Origin: Iamia majanohamensis
GTDB taxonomy: Bacteria > Actinomycetota > Acidimicrobiia > Acidimicrobiales > Iamiaceae
Assembly (NCBI RefSeq): GCF_028532485.1
Contig: NZ_CP116942.1
Coordinates: 3,038,001-3,102,000, forward strand
Reading direction: 5' to 3'
DNA: 64,000 bases
The notes under the pieces are model-generated. The model ran no database searches and was not told where the DNA came from. It saw only the letters and a program-made list of their open reading frames with translations. Shown here piece by piece: positions 18,405 through 26,952 of this stretch; position 1 is the stretch's first letter; each line of letters begins with the position of its first letter. The position numbers were made by a program, and so were the translations under genes.

Positions 18405-19040
18405 TCAGAGGCCGAAGCGGGTGCGCTCCGAGGCGGTGAAGGGCTCGGTGAGGAAGGCGAAGAACTCGGGCCGGGTGCGGCGCACGCCCGACTCCAGCCG
18501 CTCGAGCTCCCCACCCGCGGCGACCTGCTCGAAGCCCAGGTGGCGGGTCACCGGCCCGAGGGGCCGGAACTGGATGCCGTAGTCCTCGCGGAACAGGTCG
18601 AGGCTGAGGGGGTCGACGATGACGGCGAGGCTACGGGCCCCCTGGCGGCGGGCGAAGCAGTAGACGGACCGGTAGAGCAGCTCGGTGATGCCCTGGCCGG
18701 CGGCCTCGGGCTGCACGGCGACCGACGGGCACTCGCAGATCGGCCCGGCCAGGCGCTCGTCGGGGTCGATGAGCCCCGCCGTGGCCAGCTGGTCGAGGCT
18801 GCCGAAGGTGGCGTGGAGGACGCCGAGGACGATGCCGTCGGGTCCCACCGCGACGTGGAAGGTGGTCCGGCCCGGGGGCCGCTCCTGGGGCGGGCTGGCC
18901 GCCTCCGCCCCCTCCACCCCGGCGGCGGTGAGCATCTGCCGGTAGATCGCGGTGGCCCGGTCCATCAGGGGGTCGCCCGACACCACCTGCACGGTCACCC
19001 CGGTCTCGGCCGGGGGAGCCCCGCCCCTTGCGTCTGCCAA
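18405..19040 (-). CDS. GNAT-fold acyltransferase, N-acyl amino acid synthase-like
   Basis: 211 aa. TVQVVSGDPLMDRATAIYRQMLTAAGVE, then ICECPSVAVQPEAAGQGITELLYRSVYCFARRQGARSLAVIVDPLSLDLFREDYGIQFRPLGP: a GNAT fold with a modified QxAAGQG acyl-CoA/ACP loop. It resembles the FeeM/PEP-CTERM-associated acyltransferase group. Substrate unknown; an amino acid acceptor would fit the location inside the aromatic amino acid cluster, but this is only context. The start is a TTG at 19040, preceded by AGGAG with 5-nt spacing. Stands alone between the Lrp gene and FAH. Confidence 0.6.
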   Translation of the reverse strand: MADARGGAPPAETGVTVQVVSGDPLMDRATAIYRQMLTAAGVEGAEAASPPQERPPGRTTFHVAVGPDGIVLGVLHATFGSLDQLATAGLIDPDERLAGPICECPSVAVQPEAAGQGITELLYRSVYCFARRQGARSLAVIVDPLSLDLFREDYGIQFRPLGPVTRHLGFEQVAAGGELERLESGVRRTRPEFFAFLTEPFTASERTRFGL

Positions 19041-19076
19041 CGCCGCTCCTGTCCGTCGACCCCCCGTCGGCGCGGG

Positions 19077-19991
19077 TCAGGGTAGCCGGGTGCCGACCAC
19101 CGGGTTGGCGAGCACGCCCAGCCCCTCGACCTCGAGCTCGACCAGGGCGCCGGGGGCGAGCCAGGGCTCGGCGTCGGGGCCGTGGGTGAGGCCCAGCTCG
19201 AGGATGCAGCCGGTGCCGACGGTGCCGGAGCCGATCACGTCACCGGGGCGCAGCACGGTGGACCGGGACGCGTGGGCGACGAGGGCACCCCAGGGGTGGT
19301 GGATGTCGGCCAGCTGGCCCCGGCTGCGCTCGACGCCGTCGACCCGGGCGACCATCGTCGCCGAGGGCCGGCCGGTGGCCACGTCGGGGAGCTCGTCGGG
19401 GGTCACCAGCACCGGGCCGAGCGAGAGGGCGAAGTCCTTGCCCTTCGCCGGTCCGAGGCCCTGGCGCATCTCCCGCCGCTGGAGGTCGCGGGCGGACCAG
19501 TCGTTCATGACGCAGAAGCCGGCCACCACGTCGAGCCACTGGTCGGCGGCCACGTCGCCGGCCTCGACGCCGACGACGGCGGCCACCTCGAGCTCGTAGT
19601 CCATCTCCGTGCACCCGGCCGGGACGGCGACCGGTGCGCCGGGGTCGACGACCGAGGCGGGGTTGGAGAAGTAGAAGACCGGCAGCTCGTACCAGTCGGG
19701 GTCGACCTCCAGGCCCCGGCCCCGCCGGGCCGTGGCCACGTGGGCCTCGAAGGCGTAGAAGTCCCGGACCGACGGGGGCCGGCCGACGGGGGCGAGGAGG
19801 TCCACGCCCTCCAGCGCGACGGCGTCGCCGGGTCGGCCCGGGAGGTCGCTGGCGACGGCGGCGACCACCAGGGCCTCCTGGGCCCCGCCGGGGCCGACGT
19901 CGACCCCCTCGACGGCGAAGGGCACGAGGCCCGCGCCGTCGACCAGTCCGGCCACGACCCGCCCGTCGTGGCGGGCCCGGGCGAGCCTCAC
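19077..19991 (-). CDS. Fumarylacetoacetate hydrolase family protein (homogentisate operon)
   Basis: 304 aa. The FAH catalytic block is clear: SVRDFYAFEAHVATARRGRGLEVDPDWYELPVFYFSNP, MDYELEVAAVVGVEAGDVAADQWLDVVAGFCVMNDWSARDLQRREMRQGLGPAKGKDFALSLGPVLVTPDEL, and VIGSGTVGTGCILELG. The Glu/Asp metal ligands sit in the YELEVA region. Operon position after hpd and hmgA implies fumarylacetoacetase, yielding fumarate and acetoacetate. The family also includes other C-C hydrolases, so the exact activity rests on context. The GTG start lies within the hmgA stop (GTGA). No maleylacetoacetate isomerase gene is nearby. Confidence 0.85.
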   Translation of the reverse strand: MRLARARHDGRVVAGLVDGAGLVPFAVEGVDVGPGGAQEALVVAAVASDLPGRPGDAVALEGVDLLAPVGRPPSVRDFYAFEAHVATARRGRGLEVDPDWYELPVFYFSNPASVVDPGAPVAVPAGCTEMDYELEVAAVVGVEAGDVAADQWLDVVAGFCVMNDWSARDLQRREMRQGLGPAKGKDFALSLGPVLVTPDELPDVATGRPSATMVARVDGVERSRGQLADIHHPWGALVAHASRSTVLRPGDVIGSGTVGTGCILELGLTHGPDAEPWLAPGALVELEVEGLGVLANPVVGTRLP

Positions 19992-21139
19992 CGCTCGCCG
20001 GCCGCCACCGCGGGGTCGGCCCAGGAGCGGACGTAGCCCTCCACCTCGAGGGCTGCGGCCTCGGGTGCGGGGTGGAGGGGCTGGCGGGCGTCGACCATCA
20101 CCGCCACCTCGTCGTGGGTGCGGGGGACGTGCCCGTCGCCGGTCGTCGCCGCCGCGGCGTCGGCGTCGCGCTGCCGGGCCGCGGGCTGGGGCCCGTGGTG
20201 GAGGCCCGAGGGGTGGAAGGTGAGGGAGCCCTCGCCGATGCCGGCCCGCGACGAGAACTGCCCCCGGTGGTAGAAGATCACCTCGTCGAAGTCCACGTTG
20301 CGGTGGAAGAACGGGAGCCGCACGGCCTCGGGGTCGGTCTCGACCGGCCGGGGGACGAAGGTCGAGACGACGGCGCCGTCGGTGACCCACGTGGTGTGGA
20401 CCGACGGCGGCAGGTGGTACCGGGGCGACACGACCGGCCGGATGGCCTCCACCGGCAGCCGCAGCGGGGCCAGGTCGCCCTTCCAGCCGACCACGTCGCA
20501 GGGGTGGAACGGGTAGTGCACCAGGGTGTCGGCGCCCCCGCGACGCACGACGACGGTGAAGTCGCCGTCCTCCTCCACCGCCTCGGCCTCGGGCACCTCG
20601 ACCACGGCCGGGTCGAAGAGGGCGTGGCGGCCGAGCAGGCCCCGGTCGGGCAGGCGGAAGCGGGAGCCGAGGGCGGTGACGACCAGCAGCGTGGTCGGGG
20701 TCGCGGGCTCGACACGGTGGGTGGTCCCCCGGGGGACGACGAGGTAGTCGCCCGGGCGGTAGCGCAGGGGCCCGTACTCGGTGCGCAGCGTGCCCTCGCC
20801 CCGGTGGACGAACAGGCAGCGGTCGCCGTCGACGTCGCGCAGCAGCTCGGGCCGGCCCCGGCGGACCGACTGGACGCCGATGGCCACCTGGGCGTTGGCC
20901 AGCAGCGGGGTGGGCCAGAGGGCGTCGGGGCCGTCGGCGAGGGGCCCGCTGTCGTAGGCCCGGTGCACGGCCGGCCCCTCGACCGAGGTCCAGCCGGTGG
21001 GGGCGTGCAGGCGGTAGAGGTGCGAAGCGGGTCCCGAGAAGCCCTCGCGGCCGTGCTCCTCCTCCACCGTGCCCGGCGGGGGCGCCACGTGGGCCTGGCG
21101 GGCCGCGAGGCCCGAGCTCCACTGGGGGACGCCGTCCAT
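19988..21139 (-). CDS. hmgA: Homogentisate 1,2-dioxygenase
   Basis: 383 aa. A cupin Fe(II) enzyme that opens homogentisate to maleylacetoacetate. The diagnostic C-terminal metal region is LPFFHRNVDFDEVIFYHRGQFSSRAGIGEGSLTFHPSGLHHGPQP, supplying His/Glu/His ligands. Upstream HPCDVVGWKGDLAPLRLPVEAIRPVVSPRYHLPPSVHTTWVTDGAVVSTFVPRP is also typical. It is about 60 residues shorter than many HGDs (about 440) but matches shorter actinobacterial forms. Starts 37 bp after hpd and overlaps the FAH gene by 4 nt, so the three form one operon read hpd-hmgA-FAH. Confidence 0.93.
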   Translation of the reverse strand: MDGVPQWSSGLAARQAHVAPPPGTVEEEHGREGFSGPASHLYRLHAPTGWTSVEGPAVHRAYDSGPLADGPDALWPTPLLANAQVAIGVQSVRRGRPELLRDVDGDRCLFVHRGEGTLRTEYGPLRYRPGDYLVVPRGTTHRVEPATPTTLLVVTALGSRFRLPDRGLLGRHALFDPAVVEVPEAEAVEEDGDFTVVVRRGGADTLVHYPFHPCDVVGWKGDLAPLRLPVEAIRPVVSPRYHLPPSVHTTWVTDGAVVSTFVPRPVETDPEAVRLPFFHRNVDFDEVIFYHRGQFSSRAGIGEGSLTFHPSGLHHGPQPAARQRDADAAAATTGDGHVPRTHDEVAVMVDARQPLHPAPEAAALEVEGYVRSWADPAVAAGER

Positions 21140-21176
21140 CAGCGGTCCCCTCGGGCGACGGGTGGCACCTGCACCC

Positions 21177-22289
21177 CTACAGGTTCCCGCGCTTGGCCTG
21201 CTCGCGCTCGATGGCCTCGAACAGGGCCTTGAAGTTGCCCTCGCCGAACCCGGTCGCCCCCCGCCGCTCGATGATCTCGAAGAACACCGTCGGCCGGTCG
21301 GTGACGGTCTCGGTGAAGATCTGCAGCAGGTGGCCGTGCTCGTCGCGGTCGACCAGGATGCCGAGCTCCTCCAGGGCGGCCCACGGGAGGTCGATGCCGG
21401 CCATCCGCTCCCGGGCCTCCTCGTAGTAGGTGTCGGGCACGGTCATGGTGCGCACGCCCCGGGCGGCCAGCGCCCGGACGGTGGCGACGATGTCGGAGGT
21501 GGCCAGGGCGATGTGCTGCACCCCCGGGCTGCCGTAGGCGTCGAGGTACTCCTCGATCTGGCTCTTGCGGAGGCCGTCGGCGGGCTCGTTGATCGGCATG
21601 ACCACGCTCTGGCCGTCCCACACGACCGTCGACATCAGCGCCGAGTGGGCGGTCGAGATCTGGTCGTCGTCGAAGTGGGTCATCTGGGCGAAGCCGAAGA
21701 CCTCCTCGTAGAACGCGACCCAGCGGTCGAGGGTGCCCTTCTCGACGTTGCCGACGACGTGGTCGATGCCCTCCAGGCCCACGTCCGGGCCCGGGGCGTC
21801 GTGCAGGTCGGTCGCCGCGAACCAGGGGGCGAAGGGGCCGTCGTAGCGGCTGCGGTCGAGCAGGGTGTGCACCGTCTCGCCGTAGGTCGCCACCGCGGCG
21901 TGGCGGACGGTGCCGTGCTCGTCGGTGTCGTCGGCCGGGGCCCGCACGCTGCGGGCGCCCCGGGCGAGGGCGGCGGCGTGGGCCTCGTCGACGTCGTCGA
22001 CGAGGAAGGCGACGTCGCGCACGCCGTCGCCGTGGAGGGCGACGTGGGCCGCGATGGGCGAGTCGGGGTCGAGGGCGCCGGAGACGAGGAGCTGGACCCC
22101 GCCCTGGCGGAGCAGGTACGAGACCCGGTCGCGCCGCCCCGTCTCGGGCCCGGCGTAGGCGACGGGGGCGAAGCCGAAGGCCGAGATCAGGAAGCCGGCG
22201 AAGGCCCGGGCGCCGCCCACCCACCACTCGAGGTGGTCCACGCCCTGCAGGCGGGGAGGGGCGGTCGGGGGGGCGGCGGGCGCGGCCAT
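21177..22289 (-). CDS. hpd: 4-Hydroxyphenylpyruvate dioxygenase
   Basis: 370 aa, normal length. It converts 4-hydroxyphenylpyruvate to homogentisate. Two VOC halves are visible. The C-terminal half has the iron ligands in GIDHVVGNVEKG, SPGVQHIALATSDI and TVFFEIIERRGATGFGEGNFKALFEAIEREQAKRGNL, the last being the gating C-terminal helix. Also typical: FYEEVFGFAQMTHFDDDQISTAHSALMSTVV and INEPADGLRKSQIEEYLD. ATG 22289 has a GGAGA site upstream. Divergent from the second Lrp gene, which probably regulates it. A tyrosine aminotransferase is not in the window. Confidence 0.95.
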   Translation of the reverse strand: MAAPAAPPTAPPRLQGVDHLEWWVGGARAFAGFLISAFGFAPVAYAGPETGRRDRVSYLLRQGGVQLLVSGALDPDSPIAAHVALHGDGVRDVAFLVDDVDEAHAAALARGARSVRAPADDTDEHGTVRHAAVATYGETVHTLLDRSRYDGPFAPWFAATDLHDAPGPDVGLEGIDHVVGNVEKGTLDRWVAFYEEVFGFAQMTHFDDDQISTAHSALMSTVVWDGQSVVMPINEPADGLRKSQIEEYLDAYGSPGVQHIALATSDIVATVRALAARGVRTMTVPDTYYEEARERMAGIDLPWAALEELGILVDRDEHGHLLQIFTETVTDRPTVFFEIIERRGATGFGEGNFKALFEAIEREQAKRGNL

Positions 22290-22355
22290 GGGGGGTCTCC
22301 GGTCGTGGCGGGCTGGCGCCCACCATGCCCACGGGCACCCCGATGACGTCAACAG

Positions 22356-22365
22356 ATCGGCCGAT
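22356..22365. promoter_or_regulatory. Palindrome ATCGGCCGAT upstream of hpd
   Basis: A 10-bp perfect palindrome preceded by AG, giving an AGATCG half-site like that in the operator at 22395. Possible second Lrp site, facing hpd. Confidence 0.3.
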
Positions 22366-22394
22366 GGCTGTGCACAATGACGAGACAACCCCCC

Positions 22395-22411
22395 AGATCG
22401 TTGTACGATCT
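22395..22411. promoter_or_regulatory. Operator AGATCGT-N3-ACGATCT overlapping the Lrp promoter
   Basis: Perfect 7-3-7 inverted repeat that contains the -10 hexamer TACGAT (22404-22409) of the Lrp gene. Binding here would block RNA polymerase, so autorepression is likely. Confidence 0.6.
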
Positions 22412-22415
22412 GCCC

Positions 22416-22904
22416 ATGAGCATCGACAGCCTCGACGCCCGGCTCATCACCGCCCTGGCCGCCACCCCCCGCGCCGGGGTGATGGAGCTGGCCCGGCAGC
22501 TCGGCGTCGCTCGCGGCACCGTACAGTCCCGGCTCGACAAGCTGCAGGCGCGCGGCGTCGTCACCGGCTTCGACCCGGACCTCGACCTCCCCTCGCTCGG
22601 CTACGAGGTGCTGGCCTTCGTCACCCTCGACATCACCCAGGGCCGCCTCGACGACGTCATCACCCACCTGCGGGCCGTGCCCGAGCTGATCGAGGCCCAC
22701 AGCACGAGCGGTCCCGGCGACCTCCACTGCCGCGTGGTGGCCCGCAGCAACCAGCACCTCCAGCAGGTGCTCAACCGCATCCTCGAGGTCAGCGGCATCG
22801 AGCGCACCGCCACCCACATCGCCCTCACCGAGCAGATTCCCACCCGGGTGCTGCCCCTCGTCGCCGCCCTGGGCGAGGAGGACGAGTCCTCCCTCCCGGG
22901 CTGA
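22416..22904 (+). CDS. Lrp/AsnC family regulator, divergent from hpd
   Basis: 162 aa. HTH: SLDARLITALAATPRAGVMELARQLGVARGTVQSRLDKLQARGVVTGFDPDLDL. The effector domain runs from LAFVTLDITQGRLDDVITHLRAVPELIEAHSTSGPGDLHCRVVARSNQHLQQVLNRILEVSGIERTATHIALTEQIP. ATG 22416 lies 6 nt after TACGAT with no SD, so the mRNA is probably leaderless. The palindrome over the -10 suggests autoregulation. Paralogous in design to the regulator divergent from phhA. Together they could give separate control of the upper (Phe to Tyr) and lower (homogentisate) steps. Confidence 0.92.
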   Translation: MSIDSLDARLITALAATPRAGVMELARQLGVARGTVQSRLDKLQARGVVTGFDPDLDLPSLGYEVLAFVTLDITQGRLDDVITHLRAVPELIEAHSTSGPGDLHCRVVARSNQHLQQVLNRILEVSGIERTATHIALTEQIPTRVLPLVAALGEEDESSLPG

Positions 22905-22979
22905 CGACCGCCCGGGGCGGCGCCGGCGCGGTCCCCGGACGGGGGTCGCGCCGACCGGGCCGCCTCCGGGGCGGACGCC

Positions 22980-25670
22980 CTAGGTCTGGCCCGCCGGGGT
23001 GCGGTCGGTGCCCGGGCCGGAGGGGTCGCCGCCCTCGGGCACGTCGGCGTCGAGGCCCTTCCCACCGCGGGAGCGGGCCAGGTCCTCCTCGCTGACCAGC
23101 CGGCGCGACACCCACTCGCGGCCCTCTTGGTCGGCCCACACCAGCATCGGCGGGAGGATGACCAGCGCCGAGAGCAGGGCCACGACGACGTTGAGGGCCA
23201 CGATCAGCCCGAAGTCGCGCAGCAGCGGGAGGCTGGAGGTGGCGATGACGCCGACGCCGACCACGCCGGTGAGGGCGGAGACGATGAAGGCCCGACCGGT
23301 GCGGGCCGCGGCCACGTCGGCCGCGCCCTGGGGCGCGAACCCTCGTTCTCGCTCCTCCACGAAGCGCAGCAGGATCAGCGACGTGAACTCGGTGCAGATC
23401 GCCACCACCAGTGGGCCGCCGACGGCGGTCATGGGGCTGAGCTCGAGGCCGAGGCCGAAGGCGACCAGCGAGGCCAGGCCGGTGGCGATGAGCACCGGGA
23501 CCAGCGACAGCACCGAGCGGATGAGGCTCCGCAGCCGGATCATGAGGAAGATCCCGACGAAGGCGATGGCGTAGTAGGTGAGCTGGGCCCGGTTGGACTC
23601 GATGTTCTCGAGCAGGCCCACGCCCACCACGGCCAGGCCCGAGGGGACGGCGGTGGTGCCCTCGGGCGGGTTGGCGTCGGTGCGGATGGCGGTGACGACC
23701 TCCTCGCCGTCGGAGAGCGAGGAGTAGCCCGTCCGGAAGAGCAGGTTCAGGTTCTCCCCGTCCTCGGTGGCGGTGAAGGCCTGGATGGCGGGCGGGGCCT
23801 GCTCCCAGGCGGCCTGCACGTCGGCGGCCCGCGGCGGCAGCGGCGTCGCCCCCGGGATCTCGAGGATGTAGCTCATCGTGGTGACGATGCTCGACGCCGT
23901 GAGCAGGGCCTTCTGCTCCTCGCCGTCGACCTCCACGAACTGCTCGGGGATGTAGTCCTCCTGGCAGTTCGCCTTGGTGTAGGGCGAGTCGCCCTCGTCG
24001 GGGAAGCTGCCCAGGGCGCAGCCGGCCAGGGTGTGGACGTAGGTCACCGTCGACTGCTCGAAGACGTCGTCGGACTGGACGTAGACGCCGAGGTCCGACG
24101 ACGAGCCGGTCTGGGCCTGGACGGCGTCGATCTTCTGGACCGTCTCGGAGTCCTGGTTCACCCACTCGATGGGGTCGGCCTTGATCTCGATGTCGCCCTC
24201 GACGACCACGCCGCCGACGAAGATGAGCCCGGAGATCAGGGCGAAGGGGACCGCGGTCCACTTGGGCAGGGAGCCGAGGAACACCGTGAGCTTGCCGAGG
24301 GCCCCGCTGCGGAAGTCGCGGCCCTTGGTCGGCGAGCGGAACTCGCGCATGCCGAGCAGGGCGATCGGCAGGATGATCGAGGTGAAGCAGATGACGATGA
24401 TGCCGACGATGAGCAGGTCGCCGAAGTCGCGGATCATCGGCACCCGGGCGAACTTGAGGGCGACGAAGGCGAGCACCGCGTCGAAGGTCACGACCAGCAG
24501 GGCCGGGCCCAGCTTGCGCGCCGACTCCTGGATCGGGTGCGCGACGCGGTCGATGATCACCTCCTCCTCGATGCGCGCGTGCATCTGGATCGCGTAGTCG
24601 ATGCCCACGCCGAGCATCACCGGCAACCCGGAGATGGTGACCAGCGACAGCGGGATCCCGATGTAGCCGGCCAGGCCGAAGGCCCAGGTGACGCCGATGA
24701 GGATGACGGCGAGGGGCAGGAGGCGCCAGCGCACCTGGAACAGGAGCAGCAGGACGATCACCATCACGCCCACGGCGATGGCGCCCAGGCTGAGCAGCCC
24801 GCCCTTCAGGTAGTCGTTGATGTCCGAGAGCAGGGTCGGGGCGCCGACGGTGGTGGAGGCCGACAGGCCCTCCATGGGCGCGTCGTCGCCGATGGTGGCC
24901 TCGTCGACGATGTCGGTGACCGCCTCGGCCGCTGCGCCCTCGTCCTCGATGTCGAGGTTGCCGCCCAGGCGGGTGACGACCTGGGCCGTCTCCTCGTCGG
25001 GGAAGAACGGCCGCAGGGCCTTGCGGATCTCGCCCTGGTTGTCGCGGAGGAGGAACTCGATCCAGTCCGGGTTGTCGAAGGTGCGCTGCTCGACCGGGAT
25101 GGCGCCGAGGCGCTCGGCGGTGGCCAGGGTGTCCTGGGTGCGGGCCTCGGCCTCGGGGGTCCCCGCCTCCTCCTGGAGCTCGGGTGGCCCCTCGCCACCC
25201 AGGCCGGCGGCGAAGGCCAGGGCCCCGCCGGCGATGCTCTGGGTCGGGTCGGCCGCGGCCTCCCCCGTCGGGGTCCTCTGGATGAGCGTGTCGCTCAGCT
25301 GGAGGGCGGTGAGCGGGGTGACCACGGCCTCGACGTTCGGCACGCCCTCGGTGTCGCCGGACCCGCCGATCTGGTCGGCGATGTCGGCGAACACGGCCTG
25401 GTTCTCGGTCGACGCCATGAGGTCGGCCACGTCGGTGCCCTCCTCGGTGACCAGCACGCTGAGCATGGCCTGGCCGCCGAAGAGGTCCTGGTAGGCGACG
25501 TTGTCGATGTACACCTGGTCGTCGGTGTTCAGGTAGCTGTCCTGGCTGGTGGCGAAGTCCAGCCGGGTGACACCGAACCCGAGGATCCCGGTGAGGATGA
25601 GCCCGACGGCGGCCACCAGGCCCGCCCGCCGTCCGAGCTCCACTGCAAGGCGCGACCAGAAGCGCTTCAA
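22980..25670 (-). CDS. MmpL/HAE3-type RND exporter
   Basis: 896 aa. Starts KRFWSRLAVELGRRAGLVAAVGLILTGILGFGVTRLDFATSQDSYLN, a first TM helix followed by the large periplasmic loop of the hydrophobe/amphiphile efflux-3 group. Two membrane blocks follow: LLSLGAIAVGVMVIVLLLLFQVRWRLLPLAVILIGVTWAFGLAGYIG with VMLGVGIDYAIQMHARIEEE, and later YAIAFVGIFLMIRLRSLIRSVLSLVPVLIATGLASLVAFGL. Probable proton-driven exporter of lipids or hopanoid-like hydrophobic compounds. The start is taken as TTG 25670, because GGAAGGA (25680-25686) sits 9 nt upstream and no ATG/GTG fits before the first TM helix. Divergent from the PLP-enzyme gene. Confidence 0.88.
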   Translation of the reverse strand: MKRFWSRLAVELGRRAGLVAAVGLILTGILGFGVTRLDFATSQDSYLNTDDQVYIDNVAYQDLFGGQAMLSVLVTEEGTDVADLMASTENQAVFADIADQIGGSGDTEGVPNVEAVVTPLTALQLSDTLIQRTPTGEAAADPTQSIAGGALAFAAGLGGEGPPELQEEAGTPEAEARTQDTLATAERLGAIPVEQRTFDNPDWIEFLLRDNQGEIRKALRPFFPDEETAQVVTRLGGNLDIEDEGAAAEAVTDIVDEATIGDDAPMEGLSASTTVGAPTLLSDINDYLKGGLLSLGAIAVGVMVIVLLLLFQVRWRLLPLAVILIGVTWAFGLAGYIGIPLSLVTISGLPVMLGVGIDYAIQMHARIEEEVIIDRVAHPIQESARKLGPALLVVTFDAVLAFVALKFARVPMIRDFGDLLIVGIIVICFTSIILPIALLGMREFRSPTKGRDFRSGALGKLTVFLGSLPKWTAVPFALISGLIFVGGVVVEGDIEIKADPIEWVNQDSETVQKIDAVQAQTGSSSDLGVYVQSDDVFEQSTVTYVHTLAGCALGSFPDEGDSPYTKANCQEDYIPEQFVEVDGEEQKALLTASSIVTTMSYILEIPGATPLPPRAADVQAAWEQAPPAIQAFTATEDGENLNLLFRTGYSSLSDGEEVVTAIRTDANPPEGTTAVPSGLAVVGVGLLENIESNRAQLTYYAIAFVGIFLMIRLRSLIRSVLSLVPVLIATGLASLVAFGLGLELSPMTAVGGPLVVAICTEFTSLILLRFVEERERGFAPQGAADVAAARTGRAFIVSALTGVVGVGVIATSSLPLLRDFGLIVALNVVVALLSALVILPPMLVWADQEGREWVSRRLVSEEDLARSRGGKGLDADVPEGGDPSGPGTDRTPAGQT

Positions 25671-25679
25671 AGGAGGGTG

Positions 25680-25686
25680 TCCTTCC
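25680..25686 (-). promoter_or_regulatory. Ribosome binding site GGAAGGA deciding a TTG start
   Basis: Minus strand, 9 nt before TTG 25670 of the RND exporter gene. It supports the rare start codon. Confidence 0.55.
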
Positions 25687-25732
25687 GAGACGTGTGTGCG
25701 CCCCCGCCGGGGCCGGGTGGCATGGTAGCCAC

Positions 25733-26878
25733 GTGACGGAGGCCACCCCTGCGCCCGGCGATCTCGTCCTCCCCCGGGCGGAGATCCCGGTGGCGGCCGA
25801 CCGGGCCTACCTCGACACCGCGTACATGACGCCGCTGCCGACATCGGTCGCCGAAGCCATGGCGGCCGACGCCCGCCGGGCCGGGCGGCTCGGCTCCCGG
25901 GGCCAGGACGACCGGGCCGCGGCCGAGGAGGGGGTGCGGGCCGCCGCAGCCCGCCTCCTGGGCAGCCACCCCGACGACGTCGCCTTCGTGGCCAACACGA
26001 CCCAGGGGGTCGGCCTGGTCGCGGCCGGGCTGGACTGGGCCCCGGGGGACCGGGTGGTGGTGGCCGCGGGCGACCACCCGTCGATCGTCCTGCCCTTCCG
26101 CGCCCGGGCCGACGCGGGCGTGGAGGTGGTCGAGGTCGCCACCGGGCCGGGCGCCGCGCTCGACCCGGACGCCGTCGCCGCCGCCTTGGAGGCGGGCCGG
26201 GTGCGGGTCGTCGCCGTGTCCTGGGTGCGGGCCGACCACGGCGCACGCGCCGACCTGGCCGCCCTGGCCACCCTCGCCCACGACCACGGTGCGCTCCTCT
26301 GCGCCGATCTCATCCAGGGCCTCGGGGCCCTGCCCTGCGACCTGGGCGCCTGGGGCGTCGACGCCGCCGCCGCCGGCGCCCAGAAGTGGTTGCTCGGCCC
26401 CCACGGCGTGGGCGTCGCCCACCTCGCCCCCGATCTGCGGGAGCGCCTGCGGGTCCCGGCCCCGTCGCAGCACCACCTCGAGGGCGGCTCCGGGCCCCTC
26501 CCCCACGGCCCCACCGCCCGCCGCCACGAGTCGGGCTCGGCGAACCACACCGGCCGGGCCGGTCTCGGCGCCGCCCTCGCCCTGCTGGAGCGGGCCGGGC
26601 CCGCCGCCGTCGCCGGCCGCGTCACCGCCCTGGCCGACGCCCTGGCCGACGGGTTGGCCGACGTCGGGGCCGAGGTCCTCTCGGCGCGGGCGGCAGGGTC
26701 GGGGTCGGGCATCGTCTCCGTGCGGGTGCCGGGCATCGACGCCGCCGAGGCCGTGGCCCGGCTCGACGCCGCCGGCGTGGTCGCTGCGGCCCGGGCCGAC
26801 GCGGTCCGCTTCTCGGCCCACGCCTGGAACGACGAGGGCGACGTCGCCGCGGCGGTGGCCGCCGTCGCCGCGCTCTGA
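25733..26878 (+). CDS. Class V aminotransferase-fold PLP enzyme (cysteine desulfurase-like)
   Basis: 381 aa. The PLP-binding Lys is Lys218 in AGAQKWLLGPHGVGVAHL. Other fold markers are YLDTAYMTPLPTSVAEAM at the N-terminus, VAFVANTTQGVGLVAAGLDWAPGDRVVVAAGDHPSIVLPFRA, and ADLIQGLGALPCDLGAWGVDAAAA. The small domain ends in DAVRFSAHAWNDEGDVAAAVAAV, as in the SufS/isopenicillin N epimerase group. The active-site Cys loop of desulfurases is not evident, so lyase or epimerase activity is equally possible. GTG 25733 is 6 nt after a CATGGT hexamer. No sulfur-assembly genes are nearby. Confidence 0.85.
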   Translation: MTEATPAPGDLVLPRAEIPVAADRAYLDTAYMTPLPTSVAEAMAADARRAGRLGSRGQDDRAAAEEGVRAAAARLLGSHPDDVAFVANTTQGVGLVAAGLDWAPGDRVVVAAGDHPSIVLPFRARADAGVEVVEVATGPGAALDPDAVAAALEAGRVRVVAVSWVRADHGARADLAALATLAHDHGALLCADLIQGLGALPCDLGAWGVDAAAAGAQKWLLGPHGVGVAHLAPDLRERLRVPAPSQHHLEGGSGPLPHGPTARRHESGSANHTGRAGLGAALALLERAGPAAVAGRVTALADALADGLADVGAEVLSARAAGSGSGIVSVRVPGIDAAEAVARLDAAGVVAAARADAVRFSAHAWNDEGDVAAAVAAVAAL

Positions 26879-26952
26879 GCCGGGCCCGGCCCCGGGACGG
26901 TCGCCCCCCGGCTCGACGACTGCGCCGTGTCCGGCTCCTGCGCAGGGCGCGC

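Noticed and set aside
26920..26945. Terminator hairpin CTGCGC/GCGCAG between convergent genes
   Set aside because: Only 6-bp arms with a 14-nt loop; expected by chance at this base composition.
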